A stretch of DNA of 53,259 bases, taken from assembly GCA_946803715.1 (NCBI GenBank), contig CAMPET010000010.1, forward strand, positions 219,512-272,770, given 5' to 3'. Below the pieces are notes generated by a model. The model searched no databases, was not told where the DNA came from, and saw only the letters and a program-made list of their open reading frames with translations. The DNA is from Beroe ovata (taxonomy: Eukaryota; Ctenophora; Nuda; Beroida; Beroidae). The translations under genes and the position numbers were made by a program. Position 1 is the stretch's first letter, and each line of letters opens with the position of its first letter. Positions 34,789-45,687 of this stretch are shown here, in pieces.

Positions 34789-37700
34789 ATGGCACATCTA
34801 TCCCTTCTCTATGGGATATTGATGATCATAGTGACTGGAGTTGAATCAATCAACACCACTGTTGAGATCAGATGTCAGGATATGGTACTGGAAAACTCCA
34901 TTTCCTGCAACCAGCGAATAGATCCATGGATAGGGGACCGTGACAAAGTGGATATGATCATGGCTGGATCACCACAAGCTTGCCCAGACTCGACCACTGC
35001 TATTGCACGTCGTGATGACGGGGAATCGTGTGACCAGCCGGTGGTAGAGGAAGATGATTTGTGGAGTTACTCTGAGAATGGTAATGATGTGGTAAACAAC
35101 ACTCTCCCCGACCGGGCAACAGTCGACGAGTATTGGAGCACGTCATCTGACGATGATAGTGATGATGAGGACCAAACCGAGGATACAAGGGTTGAAGAAG
35201 AGGATACAGAGATGTCGGATGCTGATAGGAAGGAGGAAATGGGTGAGATGTCTGATGCAACAAGTGCGCTGGATGTGTTTAAAGAGGGTATCAAGTATAC
35301 TAAGAAACATTCCAAACGTTATCTCAAGGCCGGGTTGAATCTTCTGAAGAAGTTCTCACGCTCCTTCATGTTTGTTGGTCCTGTTATGGATCTGATTATT
35401 TTGTTCATGCCAGCTGGAAAGTCAGAGGAGCTGAAAGCAATTGAATCGGGTTTTGCCAAACTTAACGGAAGACTTGATGCCGTGGCTGTGAAGTTGGATG
35501 CTATTGAAGGATCAATATCATGGAGCTATATATTGAGAGATATCGTGAGGTTCGAGAGCAATGTTGAACACTTGATGATCAAGTATGAAAATGTGGGGAG
35601 ACTTCTCAAATCAATGGATTTGGAGGATCCCACATTGTCGCCTGAAGTGAAGAATGCCATTGAAGATCTCTTGATTGGAATAACAGATGGTGATGACTTG
35701 GGCACGCATCTCAACCACGTTGTCCGCCTCTACAATGGCAAGTCTGAACTGAACGAAGGGAGGAGCTTGTTAGAGCAGTATCTGGAGAGTGAGCAGAATG
35801 ACTGCAGCAAGATCCTCGGATTCGCAAGTCAGATGATGAAGCTGGTTAGGAATGCACAGAAACTGGTTTATTTCTACGAAGTGAATCAGGGATTAGTTCA
35901 ACTTGATGACGATAGGGGATATCCGACTGATCTAAACAATATGTATGAGAAAACAAGTCAACTGTATATCAAGTGTACTTCTAATGCCGTGAAGAGTGCT
36001 ACCAAGGTAAGTTCTGCCATTTTGTTATGCATGATTGGATGACTAATACATAATATAATGCGTACACTCTACAGAGTGTCTCAAATACACATTTGTTGAT
36101 CAGAATCTGTTTTTGACAAACTGACTTCTCGAACACAGCCCTTTTATAGCCTCGAATTTGCTGGGTCATAACATAGATGGGTCACGCTTTGTTGAAAGCA
36201 AAGTTGTGTTCGGAGAGAGTTCCCAAAGTCGGTTTATTGAAACCAGATCCAGTTCATCAAAAACAGCCTCGAATTTTGTCATAGAGATCATTTGGTCAAG
36301 AGTTAATCTAATTGATTAGATATCTAAATCAGCTTCAATCATTCAAACTGCGCCCACCTATCTCTCAAACTATTCTCCTCAAAAACTAATTATGGTTATT
36401 GCAATTCAATGCTTGGTTATCGAATATTTTATCTAACCAGGAAATGGAGATAAGATATGGGGATGGAGAATCTCTTGGAGCCATTCTACCTGATCTAGAA
36501 AGCAGGTACATCATTTACAACTGGGCGGTCTTGAAAGAAAATGACAAGCAGGATAACCAAGCTTTGGTACGGAATTATATAGCTGCTTCTTCTAACGTTG
36601 AATTGACTGGGAAGTCAGAGGACGAAAAACTGGATGAAAGATTGACTCTTTTTGCGGTGACAAAGTCAAGAAAGGAAGAAATCGACGAAGTAAAAAAAAC
36701 TATATCCTTTTGTTTAAACGTCTATAATGCGGCTGCTCAGAACGATTGGCGAAAGGATATACCAATGATTGCCACTGAAGATACATGGGACGACACAGTT
36801 ACAAGAATGCTTTTGCATATGTTGAAAGATAGGTCTGAGACTCTAGAAAGAATGATAGAGGAGAAAAGGCTCACTTTAGTTGTGATAAAGGAAAGTTCAG
36901 ACGCATCACTTGAAGGCTGGCACATGACTAAGACTGTCTATATTCGGTACACCAAAGGTTTTCATGGCAGCGATGTTATCCCTGTACAAGTTGGATTCTT
37001 CTTCTCATTTGAAGACACTGATGACTTCCAATGTGTGTACGGAAACACTCTATACCTGTCTGCTGACAACACCTTGCCATATTGCTCCTGTTCTCTGGGC
37101 TATAGTGGAGATGAGTGTGATATTCCTATCAAACCAGTAACATCTGAGAGCAATGCTGTCATCGAGCTTGTTCAGAAGTACAAAGTCCCAGGGATGTTTG
37201 AGTTACAAGATGAGATAAGGAAGAGTACCGAACAAATTATGATCCCCTTGCAGGAGATGAAATATGGGATTTTTAATGAAGTTCGTGATACACGATTTAC
37301 TATCAATGAAAGCAAAAATAACATTTTGTGCGCCCAAAGCCTCATGTTAAATAACATCAAGGAGGAAAACGATAGATTACTTGTAGAGTTTGGTGGTATC
37401 CAGAAAGTGCTTCACGATCAGTTTGAGAGAGAACGCAATGAGAGACTTTACAGATCAAAAGAAGGGAACAAAGTAGTAGTCAACACCATCAACTCAGCTT
37501 TTAATGAGGTAGAAAATCGTTTGGTCACACTGACTGGGAGAATCATTGAAAATCGCTATTTTGATTCATTAAAGTTCACTGTGCCAGTTTTCACTGAAAG
37601 GTTTGAGGTTGCAAATGAATTTGGTGACTATGCACTGAATGACTTTGCTGACTATATCAGGCAGCATGAGTTCAAATTCAACGAGGCAAAGCAAGCCGTA

Positions 37701-40409
37701 GAGAATGCAATTCTGGCGGATTCGGATTCCTTTATTACAGCGAGAATGCAGATAAACATGGTTGATGGGTGTACTGACAGTTACACTGAACAGATAAGGT
37801 CAGCGTGGCAAGAGCTCTTCCAACTTCATCTCTCATTGACAACAATAGAGACAGCCGTGGCGGTGTATAGGATAAATCACAGCTCCAATTCTGATGAAAG
37901 AGACTTCTTGGAGTACGAGCTGGAGAGCCTGAACAGTGACATCACTGCTGTCACAGATGAGTTCAAGAGAGTTTATCAAGAACGGAGTTGTCCCGAATTC
38001 TCGAGTCCTGGTCTAGTTGGGGGCGGGTGCAAAGCCTCGACAACATACCCGGGACAAGTTATCCCTGTGCGCTGCTCTGACTCCACTAAAACTTTAGTGG
38101 ACGTCTCTACTGGACACCATGTCACGGAAATCAACTGTAACTTGGACAGAACTTGGTCTGTGACAATCTCGGATCTGGTCTGTGTTCCAAAGTGTACACA
38201 CGATGATGAGATATTCGATATTGGAGAAAGTAGACTCCTTGGTGAAGCTAGTGAGGGATTTAAATGGGATGATGGTCTTGGGGAAACAACTTGTTCGATT
38301 AAACAAGTTCTGGACAGTTCAAGCAGACCTGCAACAAACGGTAAGTGTTCAGATGTCTCAAGTAGAAATTCATTCTTATTCATAATTCAATACCAAGGTA
38401 GTAGGCATACTATCTATGTGTGAAAAAATAACTTTTCTTTCCAACTCAGACTTGAGCTATTGGTCGGTTATCTCTCAAGTAGACATTAATGAATGTCTAG
38501 AACAAGGGTTTTGCGGAACTGGTGCTTCACTTTGTACAAACACACTGGGGGGCTTTGAATGTTCCTGTTTGTCAGGGTAAGTGAACAATAAAGTGATGCT
38601 GGTCCCCTCAATCCTATGACTTCGTACCTATGTTATAGGAATCGTGTCTGCTTATATTAGTCCCCATAAAATGAAATAATCATTCTTTGTCATATACTTT
38701 GTCATATTTTTCAAGGTATCATGTAGCTTCTGACAATGGCAAATGTGAAGATTTCAATGAATGCACAGTTGACGCAATTGGATACCGAAGGTAATACATT
38801 TTTAAACCTTTATCCAAATTATGCTGCAAATAATTCCACTATCATCCCTCTGAACAAGGATTATTGTACAAGCAATGGTAGTAATGCTTGCCCCCACTGC
38901 TTTCAGATGCATGGTTGAACAAAGGCTAGGAACTTGTCGGAATTCCCGAGGCAGCTACACATGTTCTTGCCTAGTAGGGAGCTATCCTGACCCTCAATTC
39001 CATCAACAGGGTTGTAAAGCTTGTGAATGCAATAATAATGGAGTTACTAGCGAGGTTAGTGACAGAAAATCTCTATTCTACTGCAGAGTAACCTATCCAT
39101 GTTGATGATCTTAAATCTGAAAACAACCTACCCAATCATAACACAGGTGTGTAACAACGGTGGGGAATGTCAATGTAGAGAACATGTAGTTGGTGAAACA
39201 TGTGACACATGCCAAGAGGGTTACACCAACTTCCCTAGCTGTAATGAATGCAGTGCTGGTTACTTCAGTTTTCCAAACTGCAGACAATGTGACTGTGATG
39301 CAAGAGGTGTTGCATTGCAAGTTTGCAATGCACGAAGTGGTCAGTGTGAGTGCAGCAATGAAGGCATAGGAGGGTCACGGTGTAATCAATGCAAGCAGGA
39401 TTATATTAATTATCCACTCTGTGAGAAAGTGGTAAGAGATGGAACCCTGAGTCCTTGGTCTGGCTGGACAGGTTGGACTGACTTGGGCTCATGTGGGGGC
39501 TATAGCGTTACAAGGTAGTCAACGATTCTTCGAATCAGATGAAATATTTATGCCTACAGTATCATAGTTTGTCTGGAATAAAAACTTTAATGTCAGTAAG
39601 AAATTTTTTCTCTCCAAAAATCATTTCAAGTTTTCTTATCAATTTCCCTCTTGAACTGAATCCGTACTATAATTGCTCAGTTTCCAGCAAAGAAGAACTA
39701 GGTACAGAAGATGTGATGATGGCACTAAAAACATCCATGGCCGAAGCTGTGCAAGTGATCTTTTGCAAGAAACAGAGACCAGGACAAGAGACGTTTGCAG
39801 GTAACAGAATTGTGATTTAAGTGGTCATAACAATAACGCCTTGACTTGCACCTACCCCACCTACCTATATTCCATTTACCAGGAGAGTCAATCAGGTTTA
39901 CATAAAACTGACATCCAGTTCTACTTCGGACACATCAGGAAAAATATGGGCTTCAGTGAAACAGGTGAGGCCACCTTGAGGCGTGTTATATATGGTGATC
40001 TCAATACTCCTGATCATCAAACTATAGAAACATTAAAAACACTAGTGTCATCAAAATCTATACCTCTTGAAACCAATGATATAACAATTGAAATCTTGAA
40101 TTAAATTCTTTCCCCTAGGGCAATACACAATGTACAACAAGAAAACCAACATGGGATGCTCCTGGCACCAAGGACCAAGAAATAAAGCGTACTGCTGCAT
40201 CATATGGATGCACTATAAGTATTGATGTGACAAAGCCAATACAGATGTGGATACACTCTGATTCTGGAAATGACCTCAAATTGTACTACTTTGGCATATA
40301 CCTTGGGGTTAATTCCGAGTATGACCGGTGGTACTTTTCTCGAGATCTTCATATTGATAAAGGAAAGAATAATGGATGGTGGGGTCTAGACAGATGGATA
40401 AACCCATAG
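34789..40409 (+). CDS. Secreted cephalotoxin-like multidomain protein, copy B (9 exons, about 1,438 aa)
   Basis: Tandem paralogue of copy A, 238 bp downstream, same strand. Exons: 34789-36006, 36441-38340, 38450-38576, 38716-38790, 38907-39054, 39147-39514, 39693-39800, 39883-39964, 40119-40409 (TAG), total 4,317 bp. Exon 5 (148 bp), exon 6 (368 bp) and exon 8 (82 bp) have the same length as in copy A and all phases match. The start is followed by a signal peptide (LLYGILMIIVTG). The domain order is the same: CNQRIDPW and MAGSPQAC, acidic tract, FMPAGKS helix, EGF-like, helical stretch, sushi-like, Ca-binding EGF, laminin-type EGF, TSP1-like, and a C-terminal module with SDSGND and NNGW. Exon 7 has two possible acceptors five bases apart (after 39687 or 39692); only the second keeps frame and restores similarity to copy A. 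Intron 1 (about 430 bp) is longer than in copy A. Confidence 0.84.
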
Positions 40410-40767
40410 AGGAACGAAAAGTGATAGTACCTGCCTTTCAAACAATGCCGTGCATTGATGCAGTAGTTGTTTGAACAATAACATGTTACTATTATATTTG
40501 AAATCACAACTTAAAATATTTTTCACTGTTCAAATTGATAAATCATATTTTTTGTACTCTATTGCTTATCAATGCTGCCGGATGTTATCTGTACACTGTT
40601 TCTCATGCATGGGCCATCATCACTCATCAGAGGCGGTTTTGATTTCTGGTCCACAATGTTATCTGGTCAGTTAAATGGACATATGGCATCCAGGCGGTAA
40701 CCCCGACAAAACTTCATGGCATAGCAGTATGCATCACTGGCAGCTATAGTCCCATAATCTGCATGAT

Positions 40768-40832
40768 TTGTAGGGTTTTTTCCAACCGTCGGCGCCTCGC
40801 AATTGTCATCCCGCCCGGGATGAAATCCTACA
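40768..40832 (-). mobile_element. 65-bp TTGTAGG MITE, inverted copy with 10-bp target duplication
   Basis: In reverse orientation it reads TGTAGGATTTCATCCC and ends AACCCTACAA. TCTGCATGAT flanks both sides (40758-40767 and 40833-40842), a perfect 10-bp duplication. Its internal GCGCCGACGG (on the minus strand) matches the GCGCACCGAC core of the other copies. Confidence 0.82.
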
Positions 40833-41052
40833 TCTGCATGATATACTGAAATATGAAAGCAAAAAATTTGATATTTCCATATTTCAAATGAAATATAAAA
40901 TATATTCTGCATATTGATGGCAGCAGACTACACTCCAGGATTGGTTACTAGTACTTCGGCCGATACTCTTGCCTTGTTTATCGTTGCTGGATATAATCTG
41001 TCCACTGGTTCTTGCGCGCAGCGCGCGCCTCCATTCCGGCCTTTGATCATCG

Positions 41053-41152
41053 TTGTAGGATTTCACCCTACCTTTGCAGGCGGGATTTTATCCCTTGCAA
41101 GGCGGGGCGGATTGAAAATCGCGCGCACCGACAGTAGGGTAAAATCCTACAA
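41053..41152 (+). mobile_element. 100-bp TTGTAGG MITE with 8-bp target duplication
   Basis: It runs from TTGTAGGATTTCACCCTACC to GTAGGGTAAAATCCTACAA and shares GGATTGAAAATCGCGCGCAC with the copy at 24301-24390. GATCATCG precedes it (41045-41052) and recurs one base after it (41154-41161). Confidence 0.82.
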
Positions 41153-41334
41153 CGATCATCGATGTTCCCGCGTTGCGTGACTTAAGCTTAAGTACTCTCT
41201 GGGCTAGGCCTAGGGGCCGGCGCGGGGCTTTAGGGTTCATTCAGGGCCAGGGGTCGTTTACGGTTTATATTAGGGCATATATTGAGGTAGCGTATTGGCT
41301 GTTTGGGCATATTCATAAGGTCGCTTGGCCTTGG

Positions 41335-41560
41335 CTGTCGATGATAAAGCCCCTGTCGAGAATATCATCGCGCGCGCCGCAAATTATTTTCGCTGGCGCT
41401 AGCGTCAGCTGGGCCAGTGGGCACTGGGCCTGGCATCGTGTTCCCGCGCTGCGTGACCCAAATACTCCGCGCGCGCTGCGCGTCTCCGTGACTTTTCAGT
41501 TCACTGAGTAGAACAGGGGCGCGCAACGTGTGCACATGGCATCGCCAGGCATGGGCAATA
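41335..41560 (+). mobile_element. Diverged copy of the CG-rich foldback family
   Basis: It shares CCCTGTCGAGAAT, TGTTCCCGCGCTGCGTGACC, CCAAATACTCCGC and GGCATCGCCAG, in the same order, with the element at 23817-24198. The terminal arms are weaker here. A short inverted relative (CGGAATATTTGGGTCACGCA then GCTGCGCGGGAACACC) lies at about 41700-41743. No coding capacity is evident. Confidence 0.6.
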
Positions 41561-42028
41561 ATTCGCATTTCATTTTTGGGGCGTGCGTGTTTAGGGTGCA
41601 TTCACTGGGACTTAGGAGGCGCGCGAGAAACAGAGGACGGATATAACATCCGGCAAAAAAAGTCGAAGAAAGGACCACCAACCACGGAGACCCGCAGCGC
41701 GCGCGGAATATTTGGGTCACGCACTCACGCTGCGCGGGAACACCTCTTTTGCACCCTAAATGCACCCTATACTATGGCGGATCAGAAGGCTCACCCGGAA
41801 TTTGATCTCTGAAAAATAGAATTTGACCCTTCTGCTCCGCACGTGGATCACAGGGCTCATCATCACAGGGCATTGGATCCAACCGACGGGTTTTCTAGTA
41901 TATATATACTATCAACTTTAAATCTTAAGCAGGGGGCATTTTGGGGCAAGGAGCAATAGTTGGAAGCATTTGGGGGCATTTTGATTGACTGATTGAGGGT
42001 GCATTGTACATTTAACTAAAACTTACCG

Positions 42029-42170
42029 GTATGTGTACACATGGAAGGAAGAGTGGACGGAAAGAAAAAGACGCGCACTTTACAGTGGGAATTGCGCACT
42101 TTACAGTGGAATTGCTAACAATTGCGCGTCTTTTTCCTTCCTTCCGCCCTTTTTCCATGTGTACACATAC
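42029..42170. mobile_element. 142-bp foldback element (GTATGTGTACACATGGA arms)
   Basis: The perfect 17-bp outer arms are at 42029-42045 and 42154-42170. Inner arms around AAAAAGACGCGCA and TGCGCGTCTTTTT extend the stem. The loop holds a local tandem duplication of GCGCACTTTACAGTGG. No target duplication is obvious. Confidence 0.72.
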
Positions 42171-42229
42171 GCGTTATGGTCAAATGAGTGCTGATAATGA
42201 TAAGGGGGCGTTTACGATACTAAAATAAT

Positions 42230-42320
42230 AATACTACGAATCGTAGTATTATCGTAGTACGATAATACTTACGATACGCGGCGATAATACGATAATACTT
42301 ACGATACTAATACTAAATAA
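42230..42320. repeat. Palindrome and ACGATAATACTT repeats
   Basis: AATACTACGA at 42230-42239 and TCGTAGTATT at 42241-42250 form a perfect palindrome with a one-base centre. ACGATAATACTTACGATA-like units follow to about 42317. Confidence 0.7.
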
Positions 42321-42619
42321 TACTATTAATTAAGTACATTAAAGGGCACGCGAGAAACAGAGGTCAGACAAAATCTGACAATGTCCCTTTAAATTAAAGT
42401 GCATTAAAGTTTAATGCACTTCAAATGCCCCCTAAACTGAAACACATCCTAACTCTAAGTGCAATTGCAGTTGCACAACCTAAAACAACCCCTAATTCCT
42501 AAATACAAAATAAATGAGTTTGCACATTGAACCGTGGCGCTATTTTTTACACACTAAATCAAAATGCCCCTTTTTGTCAGATTTTATCTGGCCGGTCAGA
42601 TAACGAGGGGCATTTTGAT

Positions 42620-42673
42620 GAAGTTAATCCCTAATAACGGCTGTTAATGTTATTAATATTAGGGATTAACTTC
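42620..42673. repeat. Perfect 17-bp-arm hairpin
   Basis: GAAGTTAATCCCTAATA (42620-42636) and its exact inverse (42657-42673) enclose a 20-bp AT-rich loop. This is a possible foldback remnant. Confidence 0.75.
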
Positions 42674-42738
42674 CTAATAATGGCTGTTCCATTTTTATCA
42701 TCATTTTGTCGCATCTGTGAGTAATACTAATACTAATA

Positions 42739-42836
42739 TCAGAAATTCAAAATTCTTGCATCCTCTAACTCTAAGTCAGAAATTGAAAATTCTCATGCAC
42801 CATCTCAAGTCAGAAATTCAGAATTCTTGCACCCTT
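42739..42836 (+). repeat. Three tandem copies of an approximately 35-bp unit
   Basis: TCAGAAATT(C/G)(A)AAATTCT starts at 42739, 42776 and 42810, each followed by a GCA-containing tail. The tandem array is imperfect and non-coding. Confidence 0.75.
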
Positions 42837-43226
42837 TAATGTTTAAGTGCCGTTATACTTATTATGTTATTAGTTATTACACTGGAGTCACCCTAAAAGC
42901 CTGGAGTCTACCCCCCTCCCCCCGAGTCAAAATATGATAATAGCGAGCTACAATACTTATACCATACATGGCCAGCTGCAATAGTATTTAATTCATATAG
43001 TTATTCTGGCAGCAGTAGGACTGGTACGCTCATCGCAAAGATCTTTACTTTCACTATTGAGTATAGCCGAAGTTTCTCATTAAATTTAATCTTGATTCAG
43101 CTAACGATCAGTTCAAATCGTTTCACGCCTAGCGGAGTTCAAAATATTCATTGTGACGAGCTTAGTGACACTGCTTTATCAATATCAAGACCAAATTAAA
43201 CCTGCTTTCCAATTCCTTCTCCACAG

Positions 43227-43982
43227 GAGATGCTAGTGTTGGAGCCTGTATGGGTATATGCAACAGTATCATTCCTTGTCGCATGTGGACGTCGACAACT
43301 TGTGCTGCCAGAGAGCGATGTGTGGGGAAATAGGCACTTTTCCTACATCCTCATCCTCATTACGGGAGTGTTCGGCCCTATTGAGAACTGGGTTCTCCAT
43401 CGCAACCCTGCATGGGAAACCTCATTCGTGCTTGTGAACTTATCCGACAGCAGCATAATCCCACTCGCCTCACTCCTCCATCTGGTGTCGGCTCTCGTGG
43501 CGTATGTGGCAAGCATGGCTCTGCTCAGACGACGAGGACCGGACAGCGTCACAAGATCTGCTGTCCGAGCATTCAGCATCTTCTTCCTGGTACAGGGCCT
43601 GTTCTATGATACCCTCATGTACTCCGGGACATACACGGAATATCACGAGGGCGTCCCCAAGAGCTACCTCTCTTTCTTCTACACTTCTACTTTTTACGAT
43701 GCCTATGTCTTCTTCTTTGTCTTCTTCGGGCCGCCGTTCTACGGGCTAGCTATTTCCTTCAACAATGGATGCAGTAAAGCTGAGCAGAGAGATTTCTTAG
43801 GCAAGATAAGAGCTGAGGCTGTGTTTGATTGGCTGTTAGCATGTGGTTCATACATCGCAGTGTATGTATCGGGAATACTTCCTTCACACTTTACACTCAT
43901 GCGACTTCTCCCCATGACAGTTATGCAGGTTGCCTCTTCCCTCCTTCTGGTCCTGCCTCTCCACCTGTGTCAGCTAGCGTGA
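43227..43982 (+). CDS. Polytopic membrane protein of unknown family (about 251 aa, possibly partial at 5')
   Basis: An uninterrupted reading frame with a first in-frame ATG at 43230, one codon after a strong acceptor (CCTTCTCCACAG ending 43226). The ATG could therefore be the start or an internal Met. Six or seven hydrophobic stretches are visible, at about residues 3-20, 38-55, 75-102, 112-132, 150-178, 200-220 and 228-248. Notable features are FGPIENW in the second, an aromatic-rich VFFFVFFG stretch in the fifth, and a short RRRG loop. I do not recognise the family. The stop codon lies within the first unit of a minisatellite (CAGCTAGCGTGA), so the last residues QLA are repeat-derived or the repeat arose from them. 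The reading frame is convincing; the function is unknown. Confidence 0.6.
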   Translation, partial: EMLVLEPVWVYATVSFLVACGRRQLVLPESDVWGNRHFSYILILITGVFGPIENWVLHRNPAWETSFVLVNLSDSSIIPLASLLHLVSALVAYVASMALLRRRGPDSVTRSAVRAFSIFFLVQGLFYDTLMYSGTYTEYHEGVPKSYLSFFYTSTFYDAYVFFFVFFGPPFYGLAISFNNGCSKAEQRDFLGKIRAEAVFDWLLACGSYIAVYVSGILPSHFTLMRLLPMTVMQVASSLLLVLPLHLCQLA

Positions 43983-44106
43983 TCACACACACACTGCTAG
44001 TGTGATCACACACAGCTAGCGTGATCACACACAGCTAGTGTGATCACACACAGCTAGCGTGATCACACACACACACAGCTAGTGTGATCACACACAGCTA
44101 GCGTGA

Positions 44107-44142
<36 letters not shown>

Positions 44143-44154
44143 CTAGCGTGATCA
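43971..44154 (+). repeat. Minisatellite CAGCTAG(C/T)GTGATCACACA, about eight units
   Basis: Units alternate between CTAGCGTGATCA and CTAGTGTGATCA and are spaced by variable (AC)n. Each unit contains the palindrome TGATCA. The array starts within the last codons of the membrane-protein gene and forms the beginning of its 3' UTR. Confidence 0.92.
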
Positions 44155-45687
44155 AGTCGAAGTTGAACCACAATTGCGGCGCCAGGATGACAAAAGAGTA
44201 AAGACATCAACAAGGATGATGAAACAATTTAGTTGTAAGATAGCTTGCAAACAATTGAAGCTTTATCCTGCTCGCACAAAGAGCAAATTATTAGAACTGC
44301 AGTTACCCTAACCCTGACAATTTGTTCTATTCCTATCAAGGCACTGATAAAGCATTTAGGACAGCACATCTCACTCCTGTTCTAAAGAATCACTCCCATT
44401 CTAAAGAATGGATGCTACACTACCCCAGTCAACTTTACAAGGAGCTTTCGGGACAATTTGAAAATGGCTGTGTGATAGGGAATAATATACAGTCACTCTA
44501 TGAAACTGTTATGAACCGCATACCCAGTTTTGATTTGGGGAAACAACTGATGTTTATAACTCCATGCTGAGCCAGGAGACTAAAGTGAAGTTGAATCGTC
44601 CGTCAGACACTCAGACACCCTGTATGTGAATTGGTGTACGTGTACCTGCTGCAGCCGAGGAATTCCCCAATAAAATCGCAAAATAATCCTCAGTGAAAAC
44701 TCTAGTGAAACCTTCCACCTTGAAGTTGATATACTTAAACGATGTGACGAGAATTGGATATTAATTATGGAGTGGAGGTCCGCGTCCCACAATTTATTAG
44801 GTATTTGTCCTAAGGTGTTTTGGTCAGGGTCTTTTGAAGTATGTTCTTTTGGGGCCGTTAAACTTAAAAATGTTCCTCAAATTTATACTGATTGAAAGTT
44901 TCCCGTTTTACTGGCTCTCTAAGATTCCCATAAAGTTATATTAAAGTCAAAAACACTTGAAATTGTTTGGGTTTCGCAGCCACTTAGTAGTTCCCCTTGC
45001 CAGCGTGATCAAAATCCCACAGAAAAGTAGAGTCGCAAGACATATTGTGATCACAAGAGGGAACAACAATATCGGCGCCTGAATGATGCCAAAAGAACAA
45101 GGGATATTTGAACAGCACGGTACCTTTCTTTCTATCGATGAAAGCAATTGAAGTTTTTGGGGGAGACACACACAAAGACGCAGCGTAACTCATTGTTACA
45201 CCAACTTAATGTTGTATTTACATGAACAGGTTCGATTGTAAGCTTAACTCGTTGTAGATGATATATAACTAAGTGATACAATGGCTGTCTTTATCATTGT
45301 TATTTGTTGCTAAAAAGGTATCTGTCTACAAGTATTTAAAAAACCCAACATCTTTACCTTTCTTATTCGAGAAAAAACTTTTCGAGAAAAAACTTTTTCA
45401 TGGTCAACGTACCATTCTAGAAGCTCGTTTCCTTGAAAGTTTCTCTTGTTCTCCATAACAGGGCGAGGGTGGTTAGGGAAATAGGGACTAGTACTACACT
45501 GACAAAACTCTTGCAGAATTGATTGGGCAGCTTAAATTAGGATCGATCACATTCACAAAAACAGAGTATTGGAGTAGGGGAAGCGGTTTGTATGCTCTTA
45601 TTCAAAATTGACTGGTAATTATGCCACTTTGATAATGCCACTTTGACTCAATTATACTGACTCTGCAAGATAATAGGATCACAGGAT
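44155..45687. other. Intergenic region, no confident gene
   Basis: It contains the rest of the membrane-protein 3' region and sequence upstream of the transglutaminase-like gene. On the minus strand around 45000-45110 a short ORF encodes a hydrophobic stretch (FPLVITICLATLLFCGILI) that could be a transmembrane exon. A diverged copy of part of that sequence lies near 44160-44210. I see no full gene around either. Confidence 0.45.

Larger units (their letters stand above)
40410..43226. other. Intergenic region dense in foldback elements
   Basis: There is no recognisable protein-coding exon. It holds two TTGTAGG MITEs, fragments of the CG-rich foldback family, a 142-bp foldback (42029-42170), small palindromes and a short tandem repeat, all listed separately. 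GGGGCATTTT-like phrases recur between 41930 and 42620. A first exon of the membrane-protein gene at 43227 might lie in its last few hundred bases, but I cannot locate it. Confidence 0.6.
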
